64,000 bases of DNA, from assembly GCF_900217905.1 (NCBI RefSeq), contig NZ_OBMO01000004.1, positions 124,001 through 188,000 on the forward strand, written 5' to 3'. A program made the position numbers and the translations under genes. Every line of letters begins with the position of its first letter. Position 1 is the first letter of the stretch. This document shows, piece by piece, positions 53,704 to 63,514 of this stretch. The stretch comes from Alloalcanivorax xenomutans. Lineage in GTDB: Bacteria; Pseudomonadota; Gammaproteobacteria; Pseudomonadales; Alcanivoracaceae. The notes under the pieces are model-generated. The model did no database searches. It was not told the origin of the DNA and saw only the letters and a list, made by a program, of their open reading frames with translations.

Positions 53704-55482
53704 TTACATCAGCTCAAGGCCCAGGTCGGCCAGTACCTTGTCGGCTTGTTCCCGCTGTTCCTCGGTTGGTGTGCGCTTCCAGTGCAAACTCACTTGTCGG
53801 GCACCGTTGTCCTGGCAGGTCACTGTCTCCAGGGCATCAACCGAGGATAATACGGCGCGAACCTGATGCTCGGTGGCCAGCTGTTTGAGTTTATAACGGG
53901 CGATTTTCCCCACCGGGGTGAGCGGCATTTCCTCAAGGATGAAGGCGTGCTTTGGCCGGGCCGGTGGTTCGGCGATGCGCTCACCCGTATGCGCGATGAG
54001 TTCCTCGGGGCTGACCTGCGCTCCCGGTGTCAGCGCGACATACAAAACCGGGAGTTCACCCGCATAGGCATCGGGCATGGCGACCGCCGCGGCCTGCGCC
54101 ACGGCCGGGTGTTCCATGGCCACCTCCTCGATCAGTAGCGGGTCGATATTGTGTCCGCTACGAATGATGATTTCCTTGCTGCGGCCGACCAATCGTAGAT
54201 CGCCCTCCTCGGTGACTTCGCCGAGATCGCCGGTGCTGATCCAGCCATCGGTGGGGCCGCCCTGGATGCCGTCGTTGGTGCGATAGCCCAGAAAAACATT
54301 CGGACCGGACACGAACACTTCACCGGTATCGCCGCGTTGGAAGCTGCCGTCCGGGCCGCCAATCGCCACCTTCATCATCGGGATGGGCTTGCCGCCGCAG
54401 ATCGGGTGGTAGCCGCCATCGGCTTGTTGCGCGGTGGTGATGCCGGCGGTTTCGGTCTGGCCATAGAGCTGACACACCGGTTTGCCGCTGACTTCTTCCA
54501 CCTTCCGCTTCAATTCAGCGGGCAGTGGCGAGCCGCCGGTTACGAACCCTCGTAATGTACTCAGTGTCGAGCCGGCTCGTGGGCTGGATACCATCGCCGA
54601 GAGCATGGTCGGTACTCCGCCGACAAGGGTCGCCCGGGTCTCGTCCACCAAAGGCCAGAAGCGGCTGATGACTTCTGGATTGCGTAGGCCCAGGGCAGTA
54701 GGAAACATCAGCGTGACGCCGGCCGCGATGCCGGAAAGCAGCATGTCGACGGAACCGCCGACGTGAAACAGAGGCAGCCCGGTAAGAATGCGATCGTTCT
54801 GCCGCCATCCGAGCGCCGAGGCAGCCATGATCGCGCCGGCCGCCAGATTGCGCTGCGTCAGCTCGGCAAGTTTGGGGGCGCCGGTGGTGCCGCCAGTGTG
54901 AACCAGCGCCGCCGGTGCCTCGGGAAAATCCTCAACAGGTGAATCAGTATTGCCGGCTGCAAGCAGCCGTGCCCAGGAAAACGAGTCTGAAGTCGGCTCT
55001 CCCAGCGCCACCTCGACCAGGTTGATCTCGCTATCCAGTAACTCGATGGCGGCGCCGACCCGCTCGCGGACATCCAGGGCGGGGTGAGGCCCCATGACAA
55101 TGACCTCCCTGGCCCGGGCCAGTTTGAACTGGGCGGCCAACGCTTCCGGAGACAACAACAGATTCACCGGGAAAGCGACGCCCACGGTGAGGGCGGCAAT
55201 CAGGCTGGAGACCGCTTGAGGAACCAGTGGCAGAAGTATGGGGATACCGTCTCCCTGACTGACGCCTCGTGCTTTCAGTGCCCGGCAAAGGGTTTCCACT
55301 TCCTCGAGTAGCTGACCATAAGTGAGTGTCACGGGTTGTGGGTCGCTGGCATCGCGCAGATAGATCAGCGCGGGATGATCCGGACGCCGGGCTGCGGTCC
55401 GGCGCAGCAAAGCCAGCGGGCTGGGAGCCTGTTCAAGCAGTTTGGCGGCCTCAGTGTCGTCATGAGGAATAGCCTGGCTCAT
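53704..55482 (-). CDS. Acyl-CoA synthetase (AMP-forming)
   Basis: A 592-residue ANL-superfamily ligase. The P-loop-like motif A3 is HTGGTTGAPK (195-204); QLYGQTETAG (A5), GWISTGDLG (A7), RSKEIIIRSGHNIDP (A8) and the C-terminal LTPVGKIARYKL with the catalytic Lys are all present. It activates a carboxylic acid as acyl-AMP and forms the CoA thioester. It lies in a divergent-looking block with a TetR regulator and a crotonase, consistent with a degradation pathway. Confidence 0.94.
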   Translation of the reverse strand: MSQAIPHDDTEAAKLLEQAPSPLALLRRTAARRPDHPALIYLRDASDPQPVTLTYGQLLEEVETLCRALKARGVSQGDGIPILLPLVPQAVSSLIAALTVGVAFPVNLLLSPEALAAQFKLARAREVIVMGPHPALDVRERVGAAIELLDSEINLVEVALGEPTSDSFSWARLLAAGNTDSPVEDFPEAPAALVHTGGTTGAPKLAELTQRNLAAGAIMAASALGWRQNDRILTGLPLFHVGGSVDMLLSGIAAGVTLMFPTALGLRNPEVISRFWPLVDETRATLVGGVPTMLSAMVSSPRAGSTLSTLRGFVTGGSPLPAELKRKVEEVSGKPVCQLYGQTETAGITTAQQADGGYHPICGGKPIPMMKVAIGGPDGSFQRGDTGEVFVSGPNVFLGYRTNDGIQGGPTDGWISTGDLGEVTEEGDLRLVGRSKEIIIRSGHNIDPLLIEEVAMEHPAVAQAAAVAMPDAYAGELPVLYVALTPGAQVSPEELIAHTGERIAEPPARPKHAFILEEMPLTPVGKIARYKLKQLATEHQVRAVLSSVDALETVTCQDNGARQVSLHWKRTPTEEQREQADKVLADLGLELM

Positions 55483-55570
55483 CGATTCGTCTCCTGTTTC
55501 TTTGTTTTCAAATGAGGATGGATTGCCAACCCGCCCGAATTGAGACGAAAAGAGCTTTCGGTGACGGTGC

Positions 55571-56167
55571 TCAGGTTTCCAGTGATTTTTTGATCACTTC
55601 AACCCACAACGAAATCATTCGCCATCGATATTCGGGCCGTTTTCTCAGGATGTCGGAGAAGGCCACGCCTCTGAGGAATTCCACGCTGAGATCCGCCAGA
55701 AGCTGATAATTTTCGTGCTTCTTCCAGCATTCAAGGAGCTTCCCGACCACCCGGTCCAGGTCAAAGCGGGCTGCTTTTTCCGCCTGATACAGAGCGTCGC
55801 GTAATTCCTGATCGTTGCGTGAAATCGCCCACAGCTCCATTTCGGCCAGATACGAGGGGCGGGCCATGTTGTCGCTTAATGCGATCAGCGCTTTTTCCAC
55901 GTCCTCGGCCGGGTCCGAGCAGCTCAGAAAGGATTCATTGATCTGTTGCTCGTTCATCCGGACCAGTCTCTCGATGGTGGAGGCGAGTAATTCCGCTCTG
56001 CTCGGGAAGTGATAAAGCAGGGCTCCGCGACTCACGTTCGCTCTTTTCTGAACCGCCACCGTGGTGGTTTTTGCCACGCCTTCATCAATCAGCAATGCCA
56101 CCGCCGCGTCGGTAATCCGGTCCTTCAAGGAAGGGACGGGCCGTGCTTCGGACGTTGAGGTCTTCAT
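55571..56167 (-). CDS. TetR family regulator (second crotonase locus)
   Basis: A 198-residue TetR protein with the HTH SLKDRITDAAVALLIDEGVAKTTTVAVQKRANVSRGALLYHFPSRAELL. It is divergent from a crotonase gene and upstream of the acyl-CoA synthetase on the same strand. A perfect 20-bp palindrome lies 36 bp before its start, suggesting control of both directions. Confidence 0.92.
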   Translation of the reverse strand: MKTSTSEARPVPSLKDRITDAAVALLIDEGVAKTTTVAVQKRANVSRGALLYHFPSRAELLASTIERLVRMNEQQINESFLSCSDPAEDVEKALIALSDNMARPSYLAEMELWAISRNDQELRDALYQAEKAARFDLDRVVGKLLECWKKHENYQLLADLSVEFLRGVAFSDILRKRPEYRWRMISLWVEVIKKSLET

Positions 56168-56202
56168 TGAGTTTGCACTCCGAAATCCAGGGTGATACTT
56201 TG

Positions 56203-56222
56203 CAGTCAGTCATGACTGACTG
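56203..56222. promoter_or_regulatory. Perfect 20-bp palindrome, TetR operator
   Basis: CAGTCAGTCATGACTGACTG lies between the divergent tetR (start 56167) and crotonase (start 56258) genes. Its position and symmetry fit the operator of the adjacent TetR. Confidence 0.75.
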
Positions 56223-56257
56223 TCAAGAAGTCGAAAACCCCCTTATTGGAGAGAATC

Positions 56258-57172
56258 ATGCTGGAATTGACAACCGTCCGGATTTCCCAGGATGAGAAAA
56301 ACCCAAGAATCGCCCGGCTGCTCCTCAATCGTCCGGAAAAACTCAATGCCATCATCGATGAAACCGGTGACGATATCCGGCGCGCGGTAAGGTGGGCGGA
56401 AGAGAACGACCAGGTCCACGTGATTGTCGTTGAAGGCGCCGGCAAAGGGTTTTGTGGCGGTTACGATCTGACCTACTACGCTGAATCACAAAGAGAGAAT
56501 CCCTGTCAGCAGGAAGCCATGCCCTGGGATCCCATGGTCGACTACGCCCATATGAAGCGGAACACCGAGGATTTCATGAGCCTGTGGCGGTCCCGTAAAC
56601 CCACCATCGCCAAGATTCATGGCGCCGCCGCCGCCGGCGGAAGCGATATCGCGCTGTGCTGTGACCTGATGATCATGGCCGAGAATGCCCGTATCGGTTA
56701 CATGCCCACCCGGGTCTGGGGATGCCCGACGACCGCCATGTGGACCTATCGGCTTGGGCCTGTCCGGGCCAAGCAGATGATGTTCACCGGGGATCTGATT
56801 TCCGGCAAGCAGGCTGGTGAATGGGGCCTGGCCAACTATGTGGTGCCGGAGGAGGAACTGGACGCCAAGACCATGGAAGTGGCGGGGCGCATTGCCGGGG
56901 TGCCAAGCAGCCATCTGAGCATGCACAAACTGGTGGTGAATCAGGTCATGCTGACCATGGGCCTGGAGCAGACCCAGATGCTGGCCACGGTGTTCGATGG
57001 CATCACCCGACACAATCCGGAAGGTCTCTGGTTCCGCCGTTATGCTCAGACCGAAGGGTTCAAGGCGGCCATCGAATGGCGTGACAGCGGCCGCGACATT
57101 CCTGAAGGCGATGAAGCGCGCCGCAAGATCGCCGAGCTGGAACAAAAGTTGAAGGAACTCAAGGGAGAGTGA
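56258..57172 (+). CDS. Crotonase family protein with altered active site
   Basis: A 304-residue crotonase-fold protein. Oxyanion segments are [10 protein letters not shown] and [17 protein letters not shown]. The position of the first hydratase Glu is Asp (GGSDIAL), and the second is not Glu (GYMPTRVWG), so classic enoyl-CoA hydration is unlikely; a hydrolase, lyase or isomerase role is possible. GGAGAG precedes the ATG at 56258. It is divergent from tetR and overlaps the convergent zapE gene by 14 bp. Confidence 0.88.
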   Translation: MLELTTVRISQDEKNPRIARLLLNRPEKLNAIIDETGDDIRRAVRWAEENDQVHVIVVEGAGKGFCGGYDLTYYAESQRENPCQQEAMPWDPMVDYAHMKRNTEDFMSLWRSRKPTIAKIHGAAAAGGSDIALCCDLMIMAENARIGYMPTRVWGCPTTAMWTYRLGPVRAKQMMFTGDLISGKQAGEWGLANYVVPEEELDAKTMEVAGRIAGVPSSHLSMHKLVVNQVMLTMGLEQTQMLATVFDGITRHNPEGLWFRRYAQTEGFKAAIEWRDSGRDIPEGDEARRKIAELEQKLKELKGE

Positions 57173-58304
57173 GTCTCTCTGTCTGGCCGCTTCCCGGGTC
57201 CGACGAAGGGTGCGGCCAGGTCTGCATGGCATGGAGCCGGCTCACTGTTCTCTGAAAGGGCAAGATCAGATGCCCTTCCGTGTAGAGCCTGTCCAGCGAT
57301 ACATCGGCGTGCACGTAGAGCGGGCAAAGGCGGTCATAGCATTCGTCCACCAGGGCGATCAGCCGGCGTACGGCGTCGTCATGTCTGGACAGAGCCGGCA
57401 GCGCCCGGTCACCAGCGGCGACCTGGCTGGCGGCGTCCTCGGTGCCACGGGCGATGCCGGATGCCTTCGGTTTGCCACCCAGGGCCGGCACATCGCTGAG
57501 AAAAAGCGCCTGGAAATGGCTGCAAAGCGCCATGTAGTCAGAGCTGGACCTGGGTGTTTCACAGAGTTGAGCGAAGGTGGACCAGAGAGCGTGTTTCCCA
57601 CGCCGGACCACCGGCAAGAGGCGCCGCTCCAACGTCCAGGGGGTGTCGGTAGCCGATTCTCCCGTTTCGAGATAGTCCAGGAAGGCGCCTTCCAGCGGCT
57701 CGCGATCCGCGATCCAGTATCGGGAAAAGGCGTTGCCGGCACGGAGCCGGTGGTCCTGCCCGCCGTCCACCCGGAGCACCTTGAGATGTTGCTGTAGTGC
57801 GCTGACAGCGGGGGCGAAGCGGTCATAGTTAAAACCATCCTGATACAGATGTTCCGGTGCGCAGTTGGACGTGATGATCAGCGTCAGCCCGGCGTCGATG
57901 AGCGTTTCAAATAGCGGCCCCAGCAGCATGGCGTCACCGATATCGCTGACGAACAGCTCGTCGAAGCAGAGCACGCGCAGTTCACCGGCCAGCTCCCTCG
58001 CCAAGTGGCGAAGCGGATCGCCGTGGCCGGTTAATTGGAACAAGCGTCGATGCACCCATTGCATGAAATGGTGGAAATGCTGGCGGCGGACCGGGACCGA
58101 AAGACTGTGATGAAACTGGTCCATGAGCCAGGTTTTGCCACGGCCCACCGGTCCCCAAAGATAGAGCCCGGCGGGGCGTTCGCCCCGTTTCAAAGCGTCA
58201 AAACACTGTTGCAGCGCGATCACGGCCTGTTCCTGGCCGGAGTCCATGGTGAAGCCATCCTTCAAGGCCTGGCGGTAGAGTGTCAGAGGGCCGGACTGGG
58301 GCAT
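57159..58304 (-). CDS. zapE: AFG1-family ATPase, cell division protein ZapE
   Basis: A 381-residue P-loop ATPase with [17 protein letters not shown] (Walker A near 51-58), [17 protein letters not shown] (Walker B with the family's FVSD) and [15 protein letters not shown]1/ZapE proteins act at the FtsZ ring in E. coli and in mitochondrial quality control. The start [10 protein letters not shown] is chosen from the family; the frame is open to 58373. Convergent with the crotonase. Confidence 0.92.
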   Translation of the reverse strand: MPQSGPLTLYRQALKDGFTMDSGQEQAVIALQQCFDALKRGERPAGLYLWGPVGRGKTWLMDQFHHSLSVPVRRQHFHHFMQWVHRRLFQLTGHGDPLRHLARELAGELRVLCFDELFVSDIGDAMLLGPLFETLIDAGLTLIITSNCAPEHLYQDGFNYDRFAPAVSALQQHLKVLRVDGGQDHRLRAGNAFSRYWIADREPLEGAFLDYLETGESATDTPWTLERRLLPVVRRGKHALWSTFAQLCETPRSSSDYMALCSHFQALFLSDVPALGGKPKASGIARGTEDAASQVAAGDRALPALSRHDDAVRRLIALVDECYDRLCPLYVHADVSLDRLYTEGHLILPFQRTVSRLHAMQTWPHPSSDPGSGQTERLTLP

Positions 58305-58420
58305 GGCGGTCACTGCCGAGGGTGGAAAGAGTTTGCTTGAGGTGAGCGGGAAATACGGTGTCGGCGGAACCACGGAAAGTCAAGCGCCTGGCTGCGGCGG
58401 GGCGAACTTGATTTATGTTA

Positions 58421-58469
58421 AAGATGTACATAATATACCTCTTTATAAGATGTATTTTTAATGTACCTT
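58421..58469 (+). promoter_or_regulatory. Two NsrR-like boxes upstream of hmp
   Basis: Two 23-bp sequences, 58421-58443 and 58447-58469, both begin AAGATGTA and match the NsrR consensus (AAGATG-N11-CATCTT type) at about 18 and 20 of 23 positions by eye. The second ends next to the AAGGAGG ribosome-binding site. NsrR is the nitric-oxide-sensing repressor; its gene is not in the window. Confidence 0.7.
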
Positions 58470-58480
58470 AAGGAGGTGCC

Positions 58481-59704
58481 ATGCTGTCAGCGGCCCAGAT
58501 GGAGATCATCAAACAAACCGTTCCCGTGTTGGAGGACCATGGTGAGGTGCTGACGCGCCACTTTTATCAACGGATGTTCCGGGAAAACCCGGAGGTGCTG
58601 GCGTTCTTCAATCCGGCCCATCAGCATGCGGGAACCCAACAGCGCGCGCTGGCGGCCGCCATATGCGCCTACGCACGGAACATCGAAAACCCGGCCATGC
58701 TGGCGGGAGCGGTGGAACTGATCGCCCAGAAGCATGTCTCTCTGGGCATCCAGGCCGAGCATTATCCGATCGTGGGAGAGAACCTGCTGGCGTCGATCCG
58801 GGAAGTGTTGGGCGAAGCGGCCACGGATGAGGTCATTGATGCGTGGGCGGCGGCTTACGGGGCATTGGCGGATCTCTTTATTCAACGCGAAGGTGAGATT
58901 TACCGCCACCAGACCGAGGTCCATGGCTGGCAAGGCTTCAAGCGGTTCGTCGTCCGGCAACGGGAAGCTGCCAGCGACAATATCGTTTCCTTGTATCTGG
59001 TCCCTGAAGACGGCCAACCTTTACAACCCCATCAGCCCGGTCAGTACGTGACGTTGCGTGTCACGCCTGAAAACGGTGTGCCGGTGATGCGCAACTATAG
59101 TTTGTCCAACCGGCCGGGCTCGGAGCACTACCGGATCAGCGTGAAGCGGGAGCTGGCCTGTGACGCCGGGGCCCCGGACGGTGTTTGCTCCAACTATTTG
59201 CATGACCGAATCGCGCAAGGCGATGTGGTGGAACTGGCGCCGCCCTGCGGTGAGTTTGTGTTGACCCCCGTCGCGGAGGCCGGCAAGCCGCTGGTCCTGA
59301 TTGCCGGCGGTGTCGGTATCACGCCGATCCTGTCCATGCTTTATGCGGCTTTGGAGCAGCAGCCTGACCGGGAAGTGATCTTTATTCAGTGCGCCCTTAA
59401 CGGAGCGGTGCGTCCGTTCGAGCGGGAACTGGCCACGCTGCGCGGGGAGTATCCCAATCTGACCGTCCATGTACGCTTCAGCGAGGCTACTGATGAGGAC
59501 CGTATCCGGGCGCTTCATGACAGTGAGGGCCTGCTGGATTCCGCTCTGCTGGATCAACTGATCGGAGACCAGGACGCGGAATTCTACCTATGCGGCCCGG
59601 CGCCAATGCTGAAGCACGGTTGGCGGCTGCTGAAGCAGCGCGCCGTGGAGGACGCCGACATCCATTTCGAGTTCTTCGGACCCGCCGGGGACCTTGCCGC
59701 TTAG
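58481..59704 (+). CDS. hmp: Nitric oxide dioxygenase (flavohemoglobin)
   Basis: A 407-residue flavohemoglobin. The globin domain (1-140) carries the proximal His in IAQKHVSLGI, near residue 86. The FAD domain follows with MRNYSLSNRPGSEHYRISVKRE, and the NAD domain with LIAGGVGITPILSML and FYLCGPAPML. It oxidises nitric oxide to nitrate. Expression is probably controlled by NsrR through the two upstream boxes. Confidence 0.97.
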   Translation: MLSAAQMEIIKQTVPVLEDHGEVLTRHFYQRMFRENPEVLAFFNPAHQHAGTQQRALAAAICAYARNIENPAMLAGAVELIAQKHVSLGIQAEHYPIVGENLLASIREVLGEAATDEVIDAWAAAYGALADLFIQREGEIYRHQTEVHGWQGFKRFVVRQREAASDNIVSLYLVPEDGQPLQPHQPGQYVTLRVTPENGVPVMRNYSLSNRPGSEHYRISVKRELACDAGAPDGVCSNYLHDRIAQGDVVELAPPCGEFVLTPVAEAGKPLVLIAGGVGITPILSMLYAALEQQPDREVIFIQCALNGAVRPFERELATLRGEYPNLTVHVRFSEATDEDRIRALHDSEGLLDSALLDQLIGDQDAEFYLCGPAPMLKHGWRLLKQRAVEDADIHFEFFGPAGDLAA

Positions 59705-59823
59705 CGAGCCCGAAGGCCGCCGGTTGAGATCGGGGGCGGAAAGCGCGGAAAATAAACCTGTCCGTTGCAAGCGCCCCGCCGGATACTTAGGCTTGGCGGT
59801 CTGTTTCACCGGGAGATCCGAAA

Positions 59824-60774
59824 ATGGCATTCAAGGTTTATGTGGACGGTCAGGAAGGCACCACCGGTCTGCGTCTGTTCGAGTACCTGGAAGGGCGCGC
59901 GGACATTGAGCTGCTGCGCATCGACAGCGCGCTGCGCAAGGATCCGGCCGAGCGCGCCCGGCTGCTGAACGCCGCCGACGTGGCCTTCCTGTGCTTGCCG
60001 GATGCCGCCTCGCGGGAAGCGGCGGCCATGGTGGATAACCCGGACACCTGCCTGATCGACGCCAGCACCGCGTTCCGGGTAGCCGACGACTGGGTCTATG
60101 GACTGCCGGAACTGGAAGCCGGGCAGCGTGACCGCATCCGTGCCAGCAAGCGCATCGCCAACGTGGGCTGCCACGCCAGTGCCTTTATTCTGGCGGTGCG
60201 GCCGCTGGTGGATGCGGGTCTGCTGCCCGCGGATTACCCGCTCAGCGCCACCTCCCTGACCGGCTACAGCGGCGGCGGCAAGAGCATGATCGCCGACTAC
60301 GAAGCCGATACCGAGGGCCGCCTGCGGGCGCCGCGCGCCTACGCCCTCGGCCTGGAGCACAAGCATCTGCCGGAAATGCAGCGCTACACCGGCCTGACCC
60401 GGGCTCCGATCTTCGTCCCCACCGTGGGCCCTTTCCTCAAAGGGCTGGCGGTGACCGTGCCGCTGCAAATGTCCCACCTGAAACCGGGCACCGACGTTGG
60501 CCAGCTCTATGAGGCCTTGCGGCACCGGTACGCCGACGAGCCGTTCATCCGCGTCCACGCCCCGGACGATCCCGCCGGCCTCAACGGCGGTTTCTTCGAC
60601 GTTCAGGGCAGTAACGACACCAACCGGGTGGATCTGTTCCTGTTCGGTAACGGCGAGCGCCAGTGCGTGATCGCGCGGCTGGATAACCTGGGCAAGGGCG
60701 CCGCCGGCGCCGCGGTGCAGAACATGAACGTGCATCTGGGGATCGACGAGACCACCGGTCTCCTGATCGACTGA
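59824..60774 (+). CDS. argC: N-acetyl-gamma-glutamyl-phosphate reductase, type 2
   Basis: A 316-residue ArgC of the short (type 2) kind, with [15 protein letters not shown] at the nucleotide-binding N-terminus, the catalytic C116 in NVGCHASAF, and [17 protein letters not shown]. It makes N-acetylglutamate semialdehyde in arginine synthesis. GGGAG lies before the ATG. No other arg gene is adjacent. Confidence 0.94.
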   Translation: MAFKVYVDGQEGTTGLRLFEYLEGRADIELLRIDSALRKDPAERARLLNAADVAFLCLPDAASREAAAMVDNPDTCLIDASTAFRVADDWVYGLPELEAGQRDRIRASKRIANVGCHASAFILAVRPLVDAGLLPADYPLSATSLTGYSGGGKSMIADYEADTEGRLRAPRAYALGLEHKHLPEMQRYTGLTRAPIFVPTVGPFLKGLAVTVPLQMSHLKPGTDVGQLYEALRHRYADEPFIRVHAPDDPAGLNGGFFDVQGSNDTNRVDLFLFGNGERQCVIARLDNLGKGAAGAAVQNMNVHLGIDETTGLLID

Positions 60775-60795
60775 TCCGGCGCCCCCGGCGCCAGG

Positions 60796-61065
60796 TCAAT
60801 GATGGCGCAGCGCGTCGATGAGCTGCGCCTTCTTCATGCCGCTGCGGCCCTCGATGCCGACCTTCCTGGCCTGCTGATATAACGCTTCGCGGGTCCAGTC
60901 CTCATAGGGGGGCTGTTTGCCGCCCTTGCGTCCGGCGTTCGGAGTGTTGGCGATGCGGGCGGCCTTGGACTTACTCATGCCCCGGTCGCGCAGTGCTTCA
61001 TACTGATCGGGGTTCTTGATCTGCTTGCCCCTTGCTTGAGTAGAACGAGCTTTGCGAACAGCCAT
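60796..61065 (-). CDS. Small Rho-N/DUF7218-like protein
   Basis: An 89-residue basic protein: KNPDQYEALRDRGMSKSKAARIANTP followed by a SAP/Rho-N-like helix pair, YEDWTREALYQQARKVGIEGRSGMKKAQLIDALRHH. Such short proteins are common in proteobacteria and probably bind nucleic acid; function unknown. GGAGAG lies upstream of the ATG. Confidence 0.8.
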   Translation of the reverse strand: MAVRKARSTQARGKQIKNPDQYEALRDRGMSKSKAARIANTPNAGRKGGKQPPYEDWTREALYQQARKVGIEGRSGMKKAQLIDALRHH

Positions 61066-61136
61066 GATCGTCTCTCCTCACATGATGGATAAGCGGACTC
61101 CCATGGTGCATTCCTCAGGTTGGACACGTTGTATAA

Positions 61137-61150
61137 CTTTGCAAAGTTGC
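61137..61150. promoter_or_regulatory. 14-bp palindrome in the TonB-receptor/DUF7218 gap
   Basis: AACTTTGCAAAGTT is a perfect palindrome 72 bp upstream of the DUF7218-like gene and after the 3' end of the TonB receptor. It could be an operator for the small gene; no regulator is adjacent. Confidence 0.35.
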
Positions 61151-61215
61151 GATGGTCGTGGAAATCAACCACCGCAACCCGGCTCCATACTGAAAACGCA
61201 GCCTCCGCGTTTCGC

Positions 61216-63438
61216 TCAGAAGTCGTAACGCGCCTGCAAAGCAATGGAGCGGCCCGGTTCCAGCAGTGGACTTACATCGGGGAACTCCTGCCCATAGCTG
61301 GCCCGGTCCACGTAATCCTCGTCATTGAGGTTGTCCACCGACAGGCGCAGGGTCAGCGGCGGCACCGGCCGGTACTCCGCGTAGATGTCCACCACCGTGT
61401 AGCCCTCCTGTTTGGCGCCGTTGCTCTCCACGTCGTCGTTGTCGAGGGCGATTTCCGCGCTGGCGCCCAGTTCCAGCGGCCAGCGTGGCACCGCGAACAC
61501 GCCGCTGACGGTGATCAACTCACCCAGCGGCGCGGTGAAATAGTTGCCGTCGTAGGAGGTGGCCGGGTCGCCGTCTTTCTCCGAATCGATGTTGGCGTAT
61601 TTCACTGACACTTCGCCCAGGCGCCCCATGTAGCCCACCGCCAGGTCGTAGCCATCGATGTCGAAATCCGCCACCGCGGCCGGATCGCCGCCGTAGGACG
61701 GCACCCGGGCGTTGGCGATGGCGGTGCGGAAGCGATTGGCCTCGGCGAAGAAGCCGCCACGATGCAGGTGCAATCCGGCGGTACGGTTGTGGGCGCGCAC
61801 CGGCTCCAGATTGGCGTAGTCCCAGGCGCCGTTGAGGATGTAGTTCTCGGCCAGGGCGGTGCCCGCCCAGACATCGGTGTAGCCAGCGTTCAGTGACAGA
61901 TGATCGTTGACGTGGAACTCGCCGAACACGTTGCTGCTGACGCCCTCGTCGTCGTGGTGGGAATCGTCGGTACCGGTGAAGGTCTGGTCGTCGTAGCGGG
62001 CGCCATAGGAGAGTTCCAGCCGTTCCCACAGATCCTGGCGAAACTGCACGAAGACCCCGGTATTGCGGGCGGCTTCCTCCAGGTCCGCGCTGCCGGCCTC
62101 ACGAAATATCGCGCTGTCATCGTAATGATCGAGGCCGAAGGTGATATTGGCGAAGCGGGTGTGCGCCACGTTCTTGAGGGTGGCGGAGACGCTTTCGGTG
62201 ATGCCGGTGTAGACCACCCGGGTATCCGGCGCGGACAGCGGCACTTCGCGGGTGTCCAGTTCGGTTTCGTTATGAGCCAGCGTTACCGCCGGGTTCCAGT
62301 AGCCCTGGCCGGTGTCGCGCTGGTAATTGAAGACGGTATTGCGGCGGGTCAGATCGTAGACCCGGGAATCGGGCACCGGCCGGCCGCCGTCCAGACCGGC
62401 GAAGTTGGCCCGGTAGGGGCGGGCGGCGTCATCGTTGACCACTTCGTGACTGAGCTCGAAGCGGCCCGTCCCGGCACCCTCGTAGGCCACTTTGGCCAGG
62501 CCGCTGATCAGTCCGGGGGCGGTGAAGCGGGCGGTGTCGCCGTTGCCGTCTTCGTAGTCATTGCCGTCGGTATGCTTGATGTAACCCAGCCCCTCGAAGC
62601 CGCCGGCCCGGCCGAAGGCGGCGCCGGCAACGGACCGGGTATCGCCGTTGGAGGCATAGCGTCCGTCCAGGAAAGCGCCCGCATTGTCGTCCGGCGCCAG
62701 CAGATCGGCCACGTCCACGGTCTCGTAGGCGAGACTGCCGCCCAGTGCGCCGGGGCCGGCGTCGGCCGCCGCTACACCGGCGGAGGCGCGCGCGGCCTTG
62801 AGCAGGGACGGGTCGATCAGATTGGTGGCGTTGTGGTGGAACACCTTGTTGTTCTGCCGGGCGCCATCCACGGTGACCACCATGGCGGTTTCCTCGACAC
62901 CGCGCACATAGACTTTCTGGTTCATGGCGATGGGGCCGCCCACCGCCACCGAGGCCTCCTTCTTGAACAGATCCTTGATGTCCTGCGGACGCTGCGCCTC
63001 GATAGTCGCGCGGTCGTAGTCGAGGGTGCGCGGCCGCCCGCCCTGGTGAGTCGGCGCTGTGACCGTCACCGGGGCGAGCCGGGTGCTGGTGCTGGCGGCC
63101 TTGAGCGTATAGCTGCCGTCATCTTGACGTTCGGCCATCAGTCCGCTGCCGGCCAGGATACGGTCGAGCGCCTCCTCGCGGCTGAAGCGGCCGCGCAGGC
63201 CGTCGCTGTGCTTGTCCGCCGTGAGCCGGAGGTCGCCGGCAATAAAGGTGCCGGAGCGTTCGGCGAAGCGCGTCAGCACCGTGTTCAGCGGCCCGGGGGG
63301 AATGTCGTACTGCTGTTGCTCGCTGCCGGGCGGGGTGGTTTGGGCGGTGGCGCCGGTGAACGGTACGCCGCCCAGACCCAGGGCCACGCCAAGGGCCAGG
63401 GCGCGCAGCCGGCGGCGCGTCGGTGCTGAATGTGACAC
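61216..63438 (-). CDS. TonB-dependent receptor with STN domain (FecA-like)
   Basis: A 740-residue outer membrane transporter. After the signal peptide (ending near ATAQ) comes an STN signalling domain (YDIPPGPLNTVLTRFAERSGTFIAGD...), then the plug (about 120-240, with EETAMVVTVDGARQ) and the 22-strand barrel ending in the C-terminal Phe motif ALQARYDF. STN receptors signal through a FecR anti-sigma factor, and the upstream gene is fecR. The GTG at 63438 is preceded by AGGAGA. Likely substrate is a ferric chelate or haem. Confidence 0.93.
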   Translation of the reverse strand: MSHSAPTRRRLRALALGVALGLGGVPFTGATAQTTPPGSEQQQYDIPPGPLNTVLTRFAERSGTFIAGDLRLTADKHSDGLRGRFSREEALDRILAGSGLMAERQDDGSYTLKAASTSTRLAPVTVTAPTHQGGRPRTLDYDRATIEAQRPQDIKDLFKKEASVAVGGPIAMNQKVYVRGVEETAMVVTVDGARQNNKVFHHNATNLIDPSLLKAARASAGVAAADAGPGALGGSLAYETVDVADLLAPDDNAGAFLDGRYASNGDTRSVAGAAFGRAGGFEGLGYIKHTDGNDYEDGNGDTARFTAPGLISGLAKVAYEGAGTGRFELSHEVVNDDAARPYRANFAGLDGGRPVPDSRVYDLTRRNTVFNYQRDTGQGYWNPAVTLAHNETELDTREVPLSAPDTRVVYTGITESVSATLKNVAHTRFANITFGLDHYDDSAIFREAGSADLEEAARNTGVFVQFRQDLWERLELSYGARYDDQTFTGTDDSHHDDEGVSSNVFGEFHVNDHLSLNAGYTDVWAGTALAENYILNGAWDYANLEPVRAHNRTAGLHLHRGGFFAEANRFRTAIANARVPSYGGDPAAVADFDIDGYDLAVGYMGRLGEVSVKYANIDSEKDGDPATSYDGNYFTAPLGELITVSGVFAVPRWPLELGASAEIALDNDDVESNGAKQEGYTVVDIYAEYRPVPPLTLRLSVDNLNDEDYVDRASYGQEFPDVSPLLEPGRSIALQARYDF

Positions 63439-63514
63439 GGTATCTCCTGTTGTCGTCGGTGCCCGACAGTGCGGGCTTACCAATACATCGAACAGGTAGG
63501 CTGAAAGCGGAAAA

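Noticed and set aside
61900..63429. A 509-codon plus-strand frame over the TonB receptor
   Set aside because: It is low-complexity Gly/Val-rich sequence antisense to a well-supported receptor gene.
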